Made by a program: the position numbers and the translations under genes
The notes under the pieces: model-generated
Told to the model about the DNA's origin: nothing
Databases searched by the model: none
Seen by the model: only the letters and a program-made list of their open reading frames with translations
In this document: positions 1-13,780 of the stretch, in pieces
Position numbering within the stretch: position 1 is the first letter of the stretch
How the letters are laid out: each line of letters opens with the position of its first letter
NCBI GenBank assembly: GCA_027625915.1
Contig: JANTQA010000015.1
Coordinates: 12,491,001 to 12,555,000, forward strand
DNA from: Anaeramoeba flamelloides
Lineage: Eukaryota; Metamonada; Anaeramoebidae
Reading direction: 5' to 3'
Length of the DNA stretch: 64,000 nucleotides

Positions 1-662
1 GACAAAAAAGTAAATCAAGAATATTCTTCAGCAATCCAAAAATCTACATTTATTCTTATAAACCTACCAATCTATTAATCTTACACTCTTCAATTCAGAT
101 TTCGGAAAAAAAAAAATAAATTTTCAAAAATTACCATTTCGAACCACTATTAAAACCCATACAAAGCACAAGATCGATGAGCTAAGAAACAAATTAACAA
201 GTCACTACACCTGACACAAGATAATCTTTTTTCAAATTTCAGGGATTGTAAACCTTAAAGCGTTTGTATTAAAAAAATTAAAAAACGTTAACTTCCAATT
301 TTGATCTTTAAATATTTTATTCTTTTTAAATTTTTACAATTCTTCCATCATTTTAAAGTTTATTTTTTGTTTATAATCATCCAAAATATATATATTTAGA
401 ATCCCAAAGAATATACTTTTATTTGGCCTTTTTTTTTTTATTTTATTTATTACTCTTAGTTGATAGATTAAGTTTGGAATAAATAAAAATAAAAATAAAA
501 ATTATTAAATCATAAGAAAAAAAATATTTATTTTTTAACTAAAAATTGTTTTAGGTTAAATTAGCTTTATTAAATCAATAAAGATAATGAAAAAGGATAA
601 AGTTATATAAATGTATTTGAATTTGAATACTTTTATTCAAATTCATTTTATGGTCAATCAAT

Positions 663-703
<41 letters not shown>

Positions 704-711
704 AATAGCAA
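1..711. other. Left-edge intergenic region, no gene recognised
   Basis: AT-rich sequence downstream of the HEATR3 stop. Only short open stretches occur at the window edge, such as about 38 codons from base 3, and none resembles a known protein. It contains an (AT)18 microsatellite just before the HEATR3 stop codon. Nothing else can be supported. Confidence 0.6.
665..700. repeat. (AT)n microsatellite
   Basis: About 18 perfect AT units end 11 bases from the HEATR3 stop codon, so they lie in or beside its 3' untranslated region. Confidence 0.95.
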
Positions 712-2791
712 TTATTTATTCTTAGAATAATAATCTATTAGCATTTCAAGATTTTCTACTGCTTCAATAAACTGTTCGATTAATTGGGTCGAAAATTCAT
801 TAGAATTTTTCAGGTTATTAAACGAATCTTGAAATTTTTTTAAATGATCACAAAATATTGGATAGGCGTTCATTTGTATTAATAATTTAAAAATCAGTTC
901 TTCTTGTATTAAAGTACAGAAAAAGTCAATTGATTCAATAATTATTTTTAAGGACTCGCTATCAAGTTTTGAAAGGACGATTTTTAAAAGGTGGATGAGT
1001 TCTTTTTCATGGAAAATATGGTTTTGGTTTTCTAAAAAGACTCCCAATAGATTAATTAATTGGCAGGTCAGAGCTTCAATTTTACAGTTGTTTATTAACG
1101 CAGTGACCTTTTCAAGGAAATTCAGCAATATTTCATTATTTTTGTTAAAGTCATCTTCCCAGTTGTACACGACTGACCAAACGATTTTTAAAGCGGATTG
1201 CAATAATTCTTGTTCTTCTTCGTTATCAATATCAAGACAGATTGACATTATGAAATTGGTGGTTTGCTCTAGATTTGGAAAGGTGTTTAAAGGGACAAAC
1301 AGAGTCATATTCCCCAAACAATATAAACAATTTAAAAAAAGTTCGTTTATAATTTTGGTAAATTTTTGATCTTTACCATTTTTTTCTTCAATTCGGAAAA
1401 AGAAGTCTGTAATTGTTTTGATATTTACCATCATTTTTTCAATTAACTCATTTTCATTTAGGAATTGTAACTTATTATTGTTTAGTACAATTTGTTCTTC
1501 ATATTCGCTCTCTTCTCCGGATTCCTCTTCATCTTCCTCTTCATCTTTTTCCTGATCTTTTTCATTTAAAGAACAAATATTGGTTAACAGTTCTATTGAA
1601 ATTTTTTTGCCTTCAAATTGCCGAGCCCATTCTTCAAGTTCATTTTTTTCTGTATTATTTATTTTTTCTGTTTTGTTTATTTGATCAGATTTGTTATTCT
1701 CATCAATAATCTGGAATTCCATCTTGTCTGAATTCCTAAACAATTGCACCAGCTGATCCAAATTTTGAAACAAATCTAAATTTAAAGATTCAATTAAATG
1801 TGGTTCAACCAATTTTAAAATCTTGTTGTCGTCGCCATAAATGTTATACATGGAGCTACAGACATACGTTTTCAAATACAATGGAAGCTCTTCAAGGCTT
1901 AAATAATTGACGATTTGTTGATCAAAATTTTCGATTAAAGATATGGATTCCAAAATGCCTGGGTTGTCATCAGTAATAACATTAAAGCACTTTGTTGCAC
2001 AAAAGCTTATTTCCTTGGAAAAGAGAGTAAAATCAAGAATCTGCATAAGTGTTTGTAAAAAATCATTCGAACTGGTAAATTCAAAGAGACACACCGAAGA
2101 ATTCGAACACAAATCAGAAATTAAGATTAAAAGGTTTGTAAGATATGTGTTTTCGATTTGTTTGCTTTCCCAAGTTTTTTCTTTTTGTTTTTCTGTTTCT
2201 TTGAATTTCGTTTCGGTGTACTCTATTAGACTTTTAATTATTGGACTGGTGATTCTTCGTTTTTCTAAAATTGAAAGTATCTTTGAGTCTTCAATTTTGA
2301 CTAAATTTCTTTTATTTGTGATTTTTTTTTTTTTTTTTTGGAAATTTTGGGAAAAATTATCACGTAATCAATATTTTTTTAACAAGGTTGTTCATTTTTT
2401 GCAGAAAGGTTTGTTGGAAGAGATGAGTGGAAGTAACGTTAACAAAAAAGAAAAAGAGATCTTACAAAAAGACACCAATTGTTGAAATTCTAACAGAAAT
2501 TGAAGGATCAATCAGATGTGGCATTAATTTTTTTGGTACTTGTTTTTGAAGAAAGATATTTAAAATTGATCCTTTTTTTGTAACAACATAATCGTTTAGA
2601 GTGCTAATAACAGCTTCTCTTTCAACTTTATCAGAACTATCAATTTTGTCAAAGATTTTGGAAGTGGTTAAATCATGAAGAAAGGGATCTTTTTTTTGGT
2701 TTGTGGTTTGATTGTTTTTGTTTTTGTTTTGGTTCCTTTTGTTTCTTGTTTTTTTGTTTGGTTTTGTTCGACTTCTTCTTCTTCTGCTCAT
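712..2791 (-). CDS. HEATR3: HEATR3/SYO1 homologue, ARM/HEAT-repeat chaperone for ribosomal proteins uL18/uL5
   Basis: Two exons, complement(join(712..2308, 2466..2791)), 640 residues; human HEATR3 is about 680. The start MSRRRRSRTKPNKK is a basic, nuclear-signal-like N-terminus. HEAT-type helices follow (residues ~35-110), with the family-like run LIDPSISVRISTIGVFLNLV across the splice. Residues ~222-228 read TDDNPGI, like TEDNPEL in animals. An acidic loop (about 358-380) corresponds to the Syo1 acidic loop, which in fungi contacts uL18. After E-W-A (about 335) comes the family segment ISIELLTNIC, then C-terminal helical repeats. The intron (2309-2465, 157 nt) has donor GTAAGATC and an A-rich acceptor AAAAG; it is the only junction that keeps both frame and homology. 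Known family role: co-import of uL18 and uL5 and assembly of the 5S RNP. No experimental support is visible here. Identification is by recognised motifs. Confidence 0.88.
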
Positions 2792-5700
2792 TGTTAAAAT
2801 TATTCTAGTTGGTATAAAGACTGTATGTGAAAAACAATAAAAAATGTTTTTTTTTTTTTTTCAAAAATTATTATTTTTTTTTGTAAGGGTATTGTTGAAT
2901 CTATGTTTTAGTCGATAGTTAAAACTGAAAGTGTGTTAAATGGTGGTGTTGTGTTTTGGTTTTGGTAATATTTACTCTTTTGAAAATCGGTACCATTACA
3001 AGATAATTAATGGAAGATAATCAAAATACCTAAAAGAGTAAAAAAGATGTTTTTTCAATTTTTTTTTTTTCCTAAATTACATTTTTCAAACAATTTAAAA
3101 TTCCCTACTAATTTCTTTGATATTATTATTTTTAGCAAAGATTATTTTAATTTGTTATTGTACTCTATTAGCTTCTTATCTTTGGGGGTCTTACTTTGGT
3201 ATTTTTAAAAAATAATATTTATCTAATTTATAAGGGAATTATAAATTCAATATATAAAAAAAACAATGATTAGAAAAAGTATATTTTACATTTTGAGTTT
3301 GTAGTATTTCATTTGAAAAATAATACTTTGAAGAAAAGATAGAAAAGGTTGAAATTTTTATCTGATTTGTTAGTTAAAGAGAATTAAAATAATTTTTAGA
3401 ATAAAGGTAAAAAATATGATCTAGATAATTTCCTTCTTGAAATTAAATTGAATATCACAAGAAACTTCTGAATTGAAGAAATTCAAAATTAAATAACAGT
3501 CTGCCTTAATTAAGATAGGTATTATTCCCTTAATATAAAGAAATGTTGAATTAAAGATCTAATATATCTATTCAGTTGTTATACTTGTCTTTTGGAAGGG
3601 GTGGTTACTATTCTGAATTTATAACTAAATGGGATGTTCCATACATTTTACAATGACATATATGAAATTCTAATTTTTTAAAGTAAATTGGTGAAAATAT
3701 CATAAAATGAACTATTTTAAAGATTCAAAATCTCAAATTAATAAAAATAAAAAAAAATTCTTTTTCTTTTGTATTTCTATCTGTTTAACTTTTTTCATTT
3801 TAGAATAAATTGATTTTTTTTTTAAGATTATAGATCAATTTAATTTAATTCAATTTCATTTGAATTTTTTCAATTGCTGTTTATACTTATTGAATTGATC
3901 AAATTGTTATTAGATTTCAACAAAATCAAGCTCATTTGAAAAATGATAAATAATTATAAAATAAAAAAATCTTTGTGGTTATAAAAAGTATCCACAAGTA
4001 GAAAATTATATAAATGGTCTTTAATCTAATATTATATTAATATGAATTTGAAAATAACTACCAATTCAATATTTTTATAAAAAAAAATATCATTGTTTTA
4101 TATTGTGATTTTTCTATTAGTCAATAGAACTCATAATGTTTGGTTTTTAATCAGAAATTTTTAATCATAAATCAACAGATACTGAAAAAAAATTATAGTC
4201 AGTTCCACTTTTAAGGAACAAACTTTCAACTAAATTTAAGGCACAAAAAAAAAATCTCAAATTAAGGAACAAAATTCAGATTTTCGTAAAATAAATTGTA
4301 AAATAATAAATTCAAAATTTTGTGCCTTAATTTGAGATTTTTTTGTGCCTTAAATTTTGTTTAAAGTTTGTGTCTTAAAAGTGGAACTGACTATATTTCA
4401 TTCAGTATCTGTTATTTTCCTCGAATAATTTTAAGTATTGTATTTAAAAAAAAATAATAATAATTAGAATAATTAAAAAAAAAATAATTTTGAACTTAAA
4501 AATGAAAATCTATTTTGATAAAAATCTTAGGAAAAACATTAAAAAACACTTTTAATTGAACTTTAACAGAACTTAAATTCTTTGATAAACATATACATGT
4601 GATGAAATACTGTTTTAAGTCTCTTTATTTTTTTTTGATTTTTTTATCAAATTCTATACTAATTCAAAAAATATTTATTAAAAAAAATAATAAAATAATT
4701 AATTAAATGTCTCGTAAGTTAGAAATGCATTGTTACTCCTTTTAAATGCCTTATTAAGAGACTACTAAGTACATAATATATTCTTAAATCATAATAAATA
4801 CTCCTAACATTATCTATATTTGACAATGTGATAAATTATTAAATATGATTTATCACGTTAACAACTTAGCCATTAAGGTGTTTGTAACCCTAATTAACTA
4901 CTTTAAAAAAAAAATAATAAACCAATATTTCAATTATTTGTATAGGGTTCAATTAAATCTGATAAATTAACTCCTTTTTATATTTTTAGGGTAATTTATT
5001 CTAATTTTTAAAAGAATTTATTCTTTCGAATTAATTTTTCGCAGACTTATTTAATCTTTTTATATTTTTATTTTGAATTTAAAATAGAAAAGATGAAAAT
5101 TATTGAAAAAAAAATTTTTTTTTTTTCTAAAATCTCACTTTAGTGATTTTGACGAGTTTGTATCAAAATTAACCTTAAAAATTAATATTATAGTAAATAT
5201 CCACGAAAATTATACATAATATGGATTAATTAGAGATCAGAGAAAATCAATAACGTGTTAAATTTTTTATAGTAATTTATGATATTTTCTTGAAATTTAA
5301 ATGATTATTTAATATAATTTTTTTAATAATTCCTAATATAAACAAAAAAACCAATCTTATGACAATAATATAGTTGTTTATATTTTTTTTAATTTATCGT
5401 TATTAATTGTGAAGTGTTTTGTTTGTTTAAAAATATTTTAAAAATTTGAGAAATAATTGTAAAAACTATATTGATACTTTCAATAATTGAATTATTAACT
5501 AACTAACACAAATAAATACAATTGGGTTTTTAATTATTATTAGGAAATAATTAATTTAAAAGGTATTTCTCTATTGAAAAAAGTTGAATTTTCCAGGTCC
5601 AAAAAAAGTATTTTGTGGAAATTTTTCAATTTAATCTTATGGTTTTTTTTCTTATATTTTTTTATTAAAAAAAGAGATTAAAAATTGATTTATATTTGCT

Positions 5701-6261
5701 TTTAGTCGAAGTCAAGATATTAGAATTTTTTTCTGTACAAAAAAATTGTACAATTTTTTTGAAATTAAGTCGATTTTTTATATCAATTTATTACAAAACT
5801 AAGTGATTTTATCTTCAAAAGGGTATTTTTGTACACTTCCTACCCAGATATTATGGTTTCTTTCATCTTCCAATAAAATAATTTTTTTTGAAATAATTCT
5901 GATAAATGTTGAATTTTATACTTTTCAAAAATGAGAATGATGGGTTAAATCTTTAAAAACAAGAATTCCTTTCTGAATTTAGCATTGAGTGTAAGTTTGG
6001 TTTTTTCTTCCTCAGATTCTTACTTCATTTTTCAATTTCAAGATGTGTAAAAATTTTAAGGAAATTGCAATTAAATTTAAAGTGCAGATTTTTTTTAGTA
6101 ACTAATACCTTAGCCAATGATGATCTTTCTGTGTCTTGTAATTGGTGGGTTGGTAAATGAAATAAAAGTCGATTTTGAGAATAATTATGATCATGAACGG
6201 AATTAACACAAGGAGTAATTTTCATTTTTTACTTTTTTTGTTTTTTTGTGTTGTATTTTTC
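2792..6261. other. Intergenic region between HEATR3 and SF3B5
   Basis: HEATR3 (-) and SF3B5 (+) are divergent, so this 3.5 kb holds both promoters. It is AT-rich with many A/T runs. The only structure I can support is one MITE copy (4196-4393). No ORF or exon with recognisable content was found. Confidence 0.6.
4196..4393. mobile_element. ~195-bp foldback MITE, copy 1
   Basis: Almost fully palindromic element. It starts TAGTCAGTTCCACTTTTAAG and ends with the reverse complement ...AACTGACTA. TA dinucleotides flank both ends, as expected for Tc1/mariner-type target duplication. Each arm carries TTAAGG(C/A)ACAAA-type units separated by short spacers. No coding capacity. Confidence 0.9.
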
Positions 6262-6865
6262 ATGAGCCAAGAAGGAACAGAAGAAAGAAGACTTACACTC
6301 AATATCCAACAAGAACATGTGATTTCAAAATACCTTGGAACAGGTTTTACAGATATTAAAAAGCAGTAATTAGACTCTTTCATAATCTTTTCCTTTTATA
6401 CATTCAAAGAAACTTATTCTTCTTGAATTTTTTTTTTTTCTTTTCAAAAGTGAATGGCTTGTTCACCAACACCGCGACACGTATGCTTCAAATATTGGTT
6501 TGTTTTCTTTTTTTTTTGTATCTCACTTTTAGAACTTCAAGTCACAAGTTTTTATGTATTTTCTTGTGCTCAACCGCTATTATTTTTTTTTTCTTTTTAA
6601 AAAATTAAAAATAGGACACCCTTCGATGTTAATGTTTATTAGTGTAAGTGAAAATGAATCGATCTCAAGGGTTAAATTTAATATGTTGAATGTAAGTATC
6701 TTTTTCATAACCTTATTTAATTTCTTGATTTGTCTTACCTTATTGGGGATCTCTTTGTTTTTAATTTTTTTTTATTTTTCTTTTTTCATTTTTTTTATTA
6801 TTACCCTTTAATAGAGAATGGTACAACCTTGTGGCCCACCACCACCAAGAAAAGACGAATTTTAA
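6262..6865 (+). CDS. SF3B5: Splicing factor 3B subunit 5 (SF3b10)
   Basis: Four exons, join(6262..6365, 6451..6497, 6615..6691, 6815..6865), 92 residues; human SF3B5 has 86. Small core subunit of the SF3b complex in the U2 snRNP, nuclear, acting in branch-site recognition. Family motifs appear in order: ISKYLGTGFTD (human SKYIGTGHAD), then HEWLVHQHRDTYAS (human WEWLVNQHRDSYCS) across the first splice. SENESISRVKFNML (human AENESKARVRFNLM) follows, and MVQPCGPP is near the end. Introns are 85, 117 and 123 nt with donors GTAATT, GTTTGT and GTAAGT and acceptors CAAAAG, AATAG and AATAG. All junctions keep frame and complete conserved words. The start at 6262 gives MSQEGTEERRLTLN, close to the family N-terminus. 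The exons are too short to be seen as ORFs. Identification is very secure. Confidence 0.96.
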
Positions 6866-9800
6866 TTAATTAGATTTCTTTCAATTCGCTGCTTGGCACA
6901 CTTTTTTATTCTGTTTATTCGATTCGATGTTAAATTTTTGAAAAGCACAACTTTCTTCCTCAATAAACAACAAAACAATTGGATTTTTTTTTATGTCATA
7001 ACATTGAGAGTGATCTTTACAAGTTTTTGATTCTATTTTTCAAGGGAGTTTCAAAGAGAAAGTAAAATCATCAATAACCACAAAAATAAAGGAAATTACA
7101 CGAATAAAAAAAAAAAGTTTATTAATATTATTCTTATTGAAGAGTGTAAATTGTATTCGAGGTGTACTTTTACTAAAATTCCTAAAGGGAATTTAAGCGT
7201 AAAATCATCTGATTTCACAATTTTTAATCAAAGTAATTTTAGACTGTTTTGGTTAAAAATTGATTCATTGAGATTTATTTCAAAAAAAAAAGTTTATTAA
7301 TGAAATTTTAGTCTACTAACAAAAAATTTGAACTAAAATTTGTTTGATTTGAAAATTCTATAACAACCACTTCGACAGTAAGTTGATTGATTGAAAATCC
7401 TTAACTAACGTGCAAAAATGGTGATAAATATTTAACCAAGATACTTGGAAAAATGTTCATTATGATGCCAAAGATCATCAATTCACCTCACTAGTATGAA
7501 AAAAATAAAATTGAAAAAAAAAAGTTACACAAAGCTATTTCTTCAATTACCATTTCACCCAATGTTAATACAGTTTATTCAAAATATAACCAACATTCCA
7601 GTCCTTCAAAATCTTGAAGACTGTCGTATTTATTGTTGTTAATAGTCTACAGTTTTTAAAAGTCTCTAGACGAGGAAAAAAGGTTTATTTTATGGTAAAA
7701 ATTCCAAATAAATGGTCACAACAATGAATTTTGTTCAAATTCAACTTTATGATTTTTACATGAATCGATAATAACTAATAGTTTTGAAAAAACTCTATTC
7801 ATCTAAAAAAACTAAAATACGGAAAAAAAATAACTGATGATAAATATTCTGTATCCAAGGTTTTCCAGTATTCAAAAGAATTGAGTAAAATCCATAGATG
7901 GTTTTATTCTATTCTTTTAAAATTCTTGAAAACCTAACAACGATTTTTTTTTAATTCAAAAGAATCGAGTTAAATCTAAGAGATTTTAATCTATCTTTTT
8001 TAAATTCTTTGAACCCTTACAAAAGTGTCCGTAGAGTGCCGTCAAGTGCCTAGCTTTTCCACTGGTTTTCCAAAATTCAAAAGAATTCAGAAAAATCAAA
8101 GATTTTACTCTATTCTTTTAAATTCTGGAAAAACTAACGATTTTCCGGTGTTTTTTTTTTTTTTCCTTTTTGAAATAAACCGAAAATTTCAAAGAATTTT
8201 CTATTTATTTCAAAAATTAAAAAAAAAACATCCAAAAATCAAAAAATAAATAGTTTTTTCAATTTAAAAGAACATATAATTCTTTAATATTCAAAATAAT
8301 TGATATATCCTTTTGAAAAATATTTATTAAATTTAAAATCATTTTGAAAGAAAATGAAATAACTCTCATAACTGTAAAAAACAAAGTTTCAACTTTTTAC
8401 AATTAAATTGAAAAAAAAAATACCTGGTAAATTGAATTTAAACAAACTTTAATTATCGAATATCTTGAAAAAATGTTTTTTGATACAAGATCTATTATTA
8501 TCAATACTGTTTGTTCTAGTTGAAGTTATTAAAAGTGAAAAATTAGCAAATGGTTAGTTTTTTTTTTGAAAAATTTTTTTCATTATTGCTGTATCCTTAA
8601 TTTTTTATTACGTATAGTTTTTAATTTGATATTATTAATATAATTTTTCCGAATATGAAAACAAGAAAACTTTCTATTATTGTCAAAGAGGAATACCTTC
8701 AAAATGGGAGTTTACACAATAGATCTATTATAAAAAAATATTCTTCTCATAATATTTTATTTTGATAGAAATTGGAAAAATTTTTCCTTTTTTTTTATTA
8801 TTGAAGAGGGATTATTCAACCAAATAATTTCCTCTTACCGTAGTTATGTTTTTTTAATTTCAGAAATAAACGGAAAATTTATTGTATTTTTCGGTTTCTT
8901 TCTTAAAAAAAAAAAAAAAAAAGCCAAAAAGTTTTTCTTGAATTTTCATTTCATTTGGAAAATCAATTTTCAATACTTTAACTGTGTTAATATATTTATT
9001 CAATATATTGTATTAGGGAATTGGGAAAACAAGATATAGGAAACTTATAAAATAAAAATAAAAAGGGCAAAACAACAAAATAAAAAATTGAAAATGATAA
9101 TCTACAAAAATAACTATTTGATAGGCGATATAACTTTTTAAAGTCCTTTTCCAGTACTTCAAAGAGCGGTGTATTACATTTGATCTATTTCTGGTTTAAT
9201 ATTCAAACAAATTTATTAGAGAAGATTATCTTGGTGAAACAGAAATTTTTGACCTAAATTGAAAAATTCTGTATATTATTTAAAAAATTGAGGATAAAAA
9301 CTCTCAATTTTTTACTTTTTTTTCTTTATTTTTGATTTTATATCCATTTTTATTGTCTTTGTTATACAATTGTTATTTTTTAACTCATATTTTTACGAAA
9401 AGCAATCATATAATTTCAATATTACCTACATTATGATCACTGTTCACTTTTTGATTCTTTTACAAAAAAAAAAATAAAAAAAAAAACAAATAATTCCACT
9501 TTTGATTCTTTAGGGTAAAATGATTCCTTTTTCCTTTTGATGAAAAGTATCGGCTTATATCTTTTTTAAATTGAGTTTTTCGTATGACCAATCATTTTCA
9601 GAATTTAATATTTATTATTTATTTTTTTTTAATTTATTGATAAATATGTAATGTTTCTCAAAAAAAAAATATATTTGGGGATTTTCTTCATGGTGTTATT
9701 TTTAACCATATTTTCATCAATTCTTATTTTTTTATGTTTATTCCTTATAAGAAAATTATTTTACTTTGAAATTGAATCAAAAATTCTTTTTTTTAAAAAA

Positions 9801-10440
9801 GACTTTTGTTTCCAAATATTTTTTTGATTTAATGTAATCAGAATTAAATAATTTTTGATTTTTTTTGAAAAAATGTGCATAAAAGAAAGTTTAAACGTTC
9901 GAAAAGTTGTTGATTAAAACCGTTTCTATTGGAAGGGGTTAAATAAATTATTTTAAATTTTAATTTTTTGTGATTTTAAAAATTGCAAAAATGGTATCAT
10001 TTCGGGAACTCTGGTCATAATTAGTATCAAAAAACACAAAATAAAAATATATTTTGGGATTACTTTATGGTAATTTTCTTAATACTCTTTGATTCGATAA
10101 TAAATATAAAAAAAAAATAAATAATTTTTTTTTATATTTTTATAGAAAAAATCATACTACAAAAATATTTTACCTTTTCCCGGTTTTTGTGTATTTAGCT
10201 TAGTTATTATTTTCAAATTTCAGTATAATTTCATTCCTACTATTCGGTCCTTTTCTTTTATGTAGTACTTGGTAATTTTTATATTGTTTAAAGTGTTTGG
10301 TGTAAATTCTCCAGTGATAATGACTTAATCAATAAAACGTTTTTTAGAATGGTTTAATGGGTATTTATAATCACAAATTTGTTATTTTTATAATTTATGA
10401 GGTTTATTTAATATTTTTTATTTTTTTCATTGAATATAAT
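6866..10440. other. Intergenic region with a degenerate tandem repeat
   Basis: AT-rich stretch of 3.6 kb. It contains three degenerate ~85-95-bp units at about 7860-8140 (separate entry) and long A/T runs. Several short ORFs here are low-complexity F/K/I-rich translations of homopolymer runs and I do not call them genes. Confidence 0.6.
7862..8140. repeat. Three degenerate tandem units with internal hairpin symmetry
   Basis: Three units each read roughly TTCCA..ATTCAAAAGAAT, then (T)AAATC..GATTTTA, then TCTATTCTTTTAAATTCTTGAA. Each is therefore itself an imperfect hairpin. A fourth diverged copy lies at about 37155-37250. Probably a remnant of a small foldback element; no coding. Confidence 0.6.
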
Positions 10441-11679
10441 AGAGGTTTTGATGATAACATATATTATCCTGATATTAACAATAAAATCGCAATAGTATTA
10501 AAAAAATCGCGATTAGTCCAACTTTATCACGAAAAATCATAAAATCGCGATAAAGAACATTATCGTGAAAAAATGAAAAATTATTATTTTCTTTTCATTT
10601 TTAAAACAAATCTCTTGACTTTTACAAAGCCTTGATACTTTTTACCACACTTTCCCCTTTAATAATGCCAGAAAGTGTTTGTAAGGGTTCTGAACTGTCT
10701 TCAAGTGTTTGAAAGTTTTGAAAGACAGAAAACTTTTATAAAGGGAATGAGTTTTGTTGTTGTAGAAAAAAATTTTATTCTTTTCATTTTTTTTTTAACA
10801 AAATATAAAATCTCAAACAAATTTTATGATCAAACTAATAATTACCCATTTCAACAATACACTTGAATATAAAATATGTGTGTTTTCTTAAAATGGGGTT
10901 GTTACCTTCACCATTTGTAAATAGCCAAAAAGAATAAAGAATAATTTTCATTCTTTTTGGTGATCGATCAAACAAAAACCACTAAGCTGTAATTGTGTTT
11001 TCTGTCCAAAACAAAGATTCTCAAAGAAGAAAAAGAAGAAGAAGACAAGTATTGTATAAAAAATCTTAATAATTGGTGATCATCTGGCAAGGATGTTGTG
11101 AAATCTTTTGAAGAGTTATCCAACTCCTTTTAGCTTGCTGAGAAAAAATGAAAATATTGTAACCCAAGATAACATTCTTTAAAGAACAGATTAAGGGTTG
11201 GTTGTTTTAGTAGGTCTTTTATTCAACTAAATTTACAACACCACGATTAACTGAAAAAAATATTTATTTCTCTTTAGTTCTTATTGTTGTTGATCTTAAA
11301 GGATAGATAGGTTTGTCAACCAAATAAAATGAAAACACAATAAAACTCTTTGATCTGATCCTTGATTGGATCAAGTATCTTTTTTGTTGTTTTTTCAAAG
11401 AATAACTTTTTTTCACCTAATCTATTTTTTGAACAAAAAAAATTTTTTTGTAAAAATAGTTCTCAATTAACCAAAAAACCTATCAACTATTATATCGCGA
11501 TTACTTTTTAATCGCGATATTTTGGCATTTATTACGATTTTTTAATAATTATCGCGATTTTATAGAATATCGCGATTTGTTTGAATATCGCGATTTTCTG
11601 ATATATCGCGATTTGATTGAAATTATCGCGATTTTTGTAACTTTATCGTGAATTATAGCATGTTATCATCAAAACCTCT
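10441..11679. mobile_element. TIR transposon with TCGCGA array, copy 1 (non-autonomous)
   Basis: A 1.24-kb element with 20-bp perfect inverted termini: AGAGGTTTTGATGATAACAT at the left and its complement at the right end. Inside the right terminus (about 11494-11634) are seven intact TCGCGA palindromes, mostly as TATCGCGATTT. The left subterminal part (about 10485-10570) has two intact copies plus variants. The centre has no recognisable ORF, so it is probably non-autonomous and moved by an enzyme encoded elsewhere. A second older copy lies at about 21627-23019. Confidence 0.85.
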
Positions 11680-11737
11680 AATGTATCAATTCTTCACAAT
11701 CTTTGATTTTTTTCTATAGATATCTTATTTTGATATA

Positions 11738-11933
11738 CAGCCAGTTCCACTTCTAAGACACAAACTTTGAATGAAATTTAAGGCACAAAAAAATCTAAAA
11801 TTAAGGCACCTTTTTTGAAATTTTTTTAAACAAAAATTATTTTACTAGAATCCAAATTTTGCACCTTAATTTGAGATTTTTTTTGTACCTTAAATTTCGT
11901 TCAAAGTTTGTGTCTTAAAAGAGGAACTGACTA
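11738..11933. mobile_element. ~195-bp foldback MITE, copy 2
   Basis: Same family as the copy at 4196: begins CAGCCAGTTCCACTT, ends GAGGAACTGACTA, with TTAAGGCAC and CTTAATTTGAGATTTTT units in the arms. TA flanks the left side; the right flank has changed. It lies 58 bp beyond the right end of the TCGCGA element. Confidence 0.88.
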
Positions 11934-13780
11934 GAATACGTTTTTTTTTATATTCAGGATTTATTTTCCTATAAACTCACATATACAACAAGCTGATGTT
12001 TTCATTCTTTTTCCATATTATATTTATGTAGTATGTTCTCTTGGTATGAATTTTTGGTTTTTTTTTTTTTTTTTGTGGAATTGCCAAAGAATTTTGAAAT
12101 TTTGATTGATTTTTTGAATTATTTTCTAAAAAATTTCATTTTTTAGGTGTTGTTTTGAATTGATTATATCAAATTTTGGTTTCTTTTTATTCTCTTCCCA
12201 GTACTCTAAAATATATAGTAATAATTATTCTGAAGAAATGTGCACTGGGAACAAAAATACCCCCTTCCTTGAAAATTATTTTAAATTTCCTTCAATTTTC
12301 ACTAATATATACAAAATATCTTTATTCAAATGTTCTAAACTGTCCACTTTTTATTATCGTGTATTACACTTTTAGTTTATTATTCTAAGCCTATTAAATT
12401 TCAATTCGAATTCAAAAGATGTGTTTATTACAACATCTCATAAAATATATTAAAAGTCAAGAATTCATATAATATAAGGTATTTCCAAAAAAGTGGGGAA
12501 TTCTTTTTAACATTTCATAAAAAATCATCTCTGTTAGTGGAGATATTGATTAATTGTCAATAATAAATGAATTTGAATTCTAATATTAATCTCTATTGGA
12601 TCAATGGCTATGGTATTCGTTACAAAATATGTTCAATCGAATATTCCCAAAAGGGGAAAATTAAATAGTTAGTACTTTTTTTGGAGAAAATAATGTAGGA
12701 AAAATTTTAATAAAAAAACCGGAAATATGGAAAGTCAAATAATTTTTAAAACAATAGAATGTAGTTATATGTTTTCAATTCTATTTAAAAATCTGTTGAA
12801 AATAAACAAATTATGAAAATGATTTTTTCGATCAAAAAGAAAATAATAAACATTAATTTTCACGCTAAAAAAATATCAGATAAAATCGAGATAAGGATAT
12901 ATAATATCCTTTATTAATTCTAATACAATAATAAGAAACAAATTGAATTATTACTAAGAATAAATAAATGGTAGTTAATGATTTTCTAAATTTAAACACT
13001 TTTATGAAGATTGGATTTAATAAATATATTTTAAAAAAAATGTACTGCTTTCTTGGAAATAGCTTATTTGTTTTGCAATATTTTCTTATTCTTTTTTAAA
13101 TTATATAAATAGTCAATGAAAAAGTAGAGATATTTTTACTAGAAATTAATTGCAAAAAAATGAAATTTTTTATAAATAATAATTTGTTTTTCTAAAGTTA
13201 GTAAATGGGTTTAATTCTTGGATTAAATTAGATCTTGTGAAAATATATACTCTCCTGGATTTGAGAAATAAATAAATAAAAATACTAGAGTCCTAGAACT
13301 TTTTAGTACTTCTTATAAGATTACTCATAACGTACCAAATAATCAAAATAACCCCCAAAGAAAAATAACACAAAAAAAAAAATTGTAAATAATTGAATAC
13401 AATCTTTATTTTTCATATCTCAAACAATTATACAATAAAAAAAAACTACTTTTTCAAACCCTCAAATGATCATTAAACAACGGATCTTCTTTTTTTTGTG
13501 TTAAATAGTATTAAACACGACGATAATAAACCAAAAATTATGAAAAATAATAATTAAGAAATAATCAAATTCTTTTTTTTCTTTTTAGGGTTTTTCTGGG
13601 AAAAATAAAATGAAAAAAACTAAAAAAAAAAAAGGTATTTTTTATTTTGTATAAGAGTTTTTATAAAAAAAGGGATAATAATAATATTGATGTTTGATTT
13701 GAACCTAGTTATAATGAGTCAAATTGGATTTAAAAAAGGTCCAATCCAAAAGTAATACACTGTTTTTTTCAAAAAAAACC
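11934..13780. other. Intergenic region downstream of Ras
   Basis: AT-rich sequence containing the Ras 3' untranslated region next to 13780. No exon, RNA gene or repeat that I can support. Confidence 0.55.

Noticed and set aside
1943-2485. 180-codon plus-strand ORF over HEATR3
   Set aside because: Antisense shadow. The HEATR3 frame has family motifs across the same bases and the intron.
8471-8560. Hydrophobic short ORF resembling a signal peptide (LLLSILFVLVEV)
   Set aside because: No in-frame ATG and no supported neighbouring exon.
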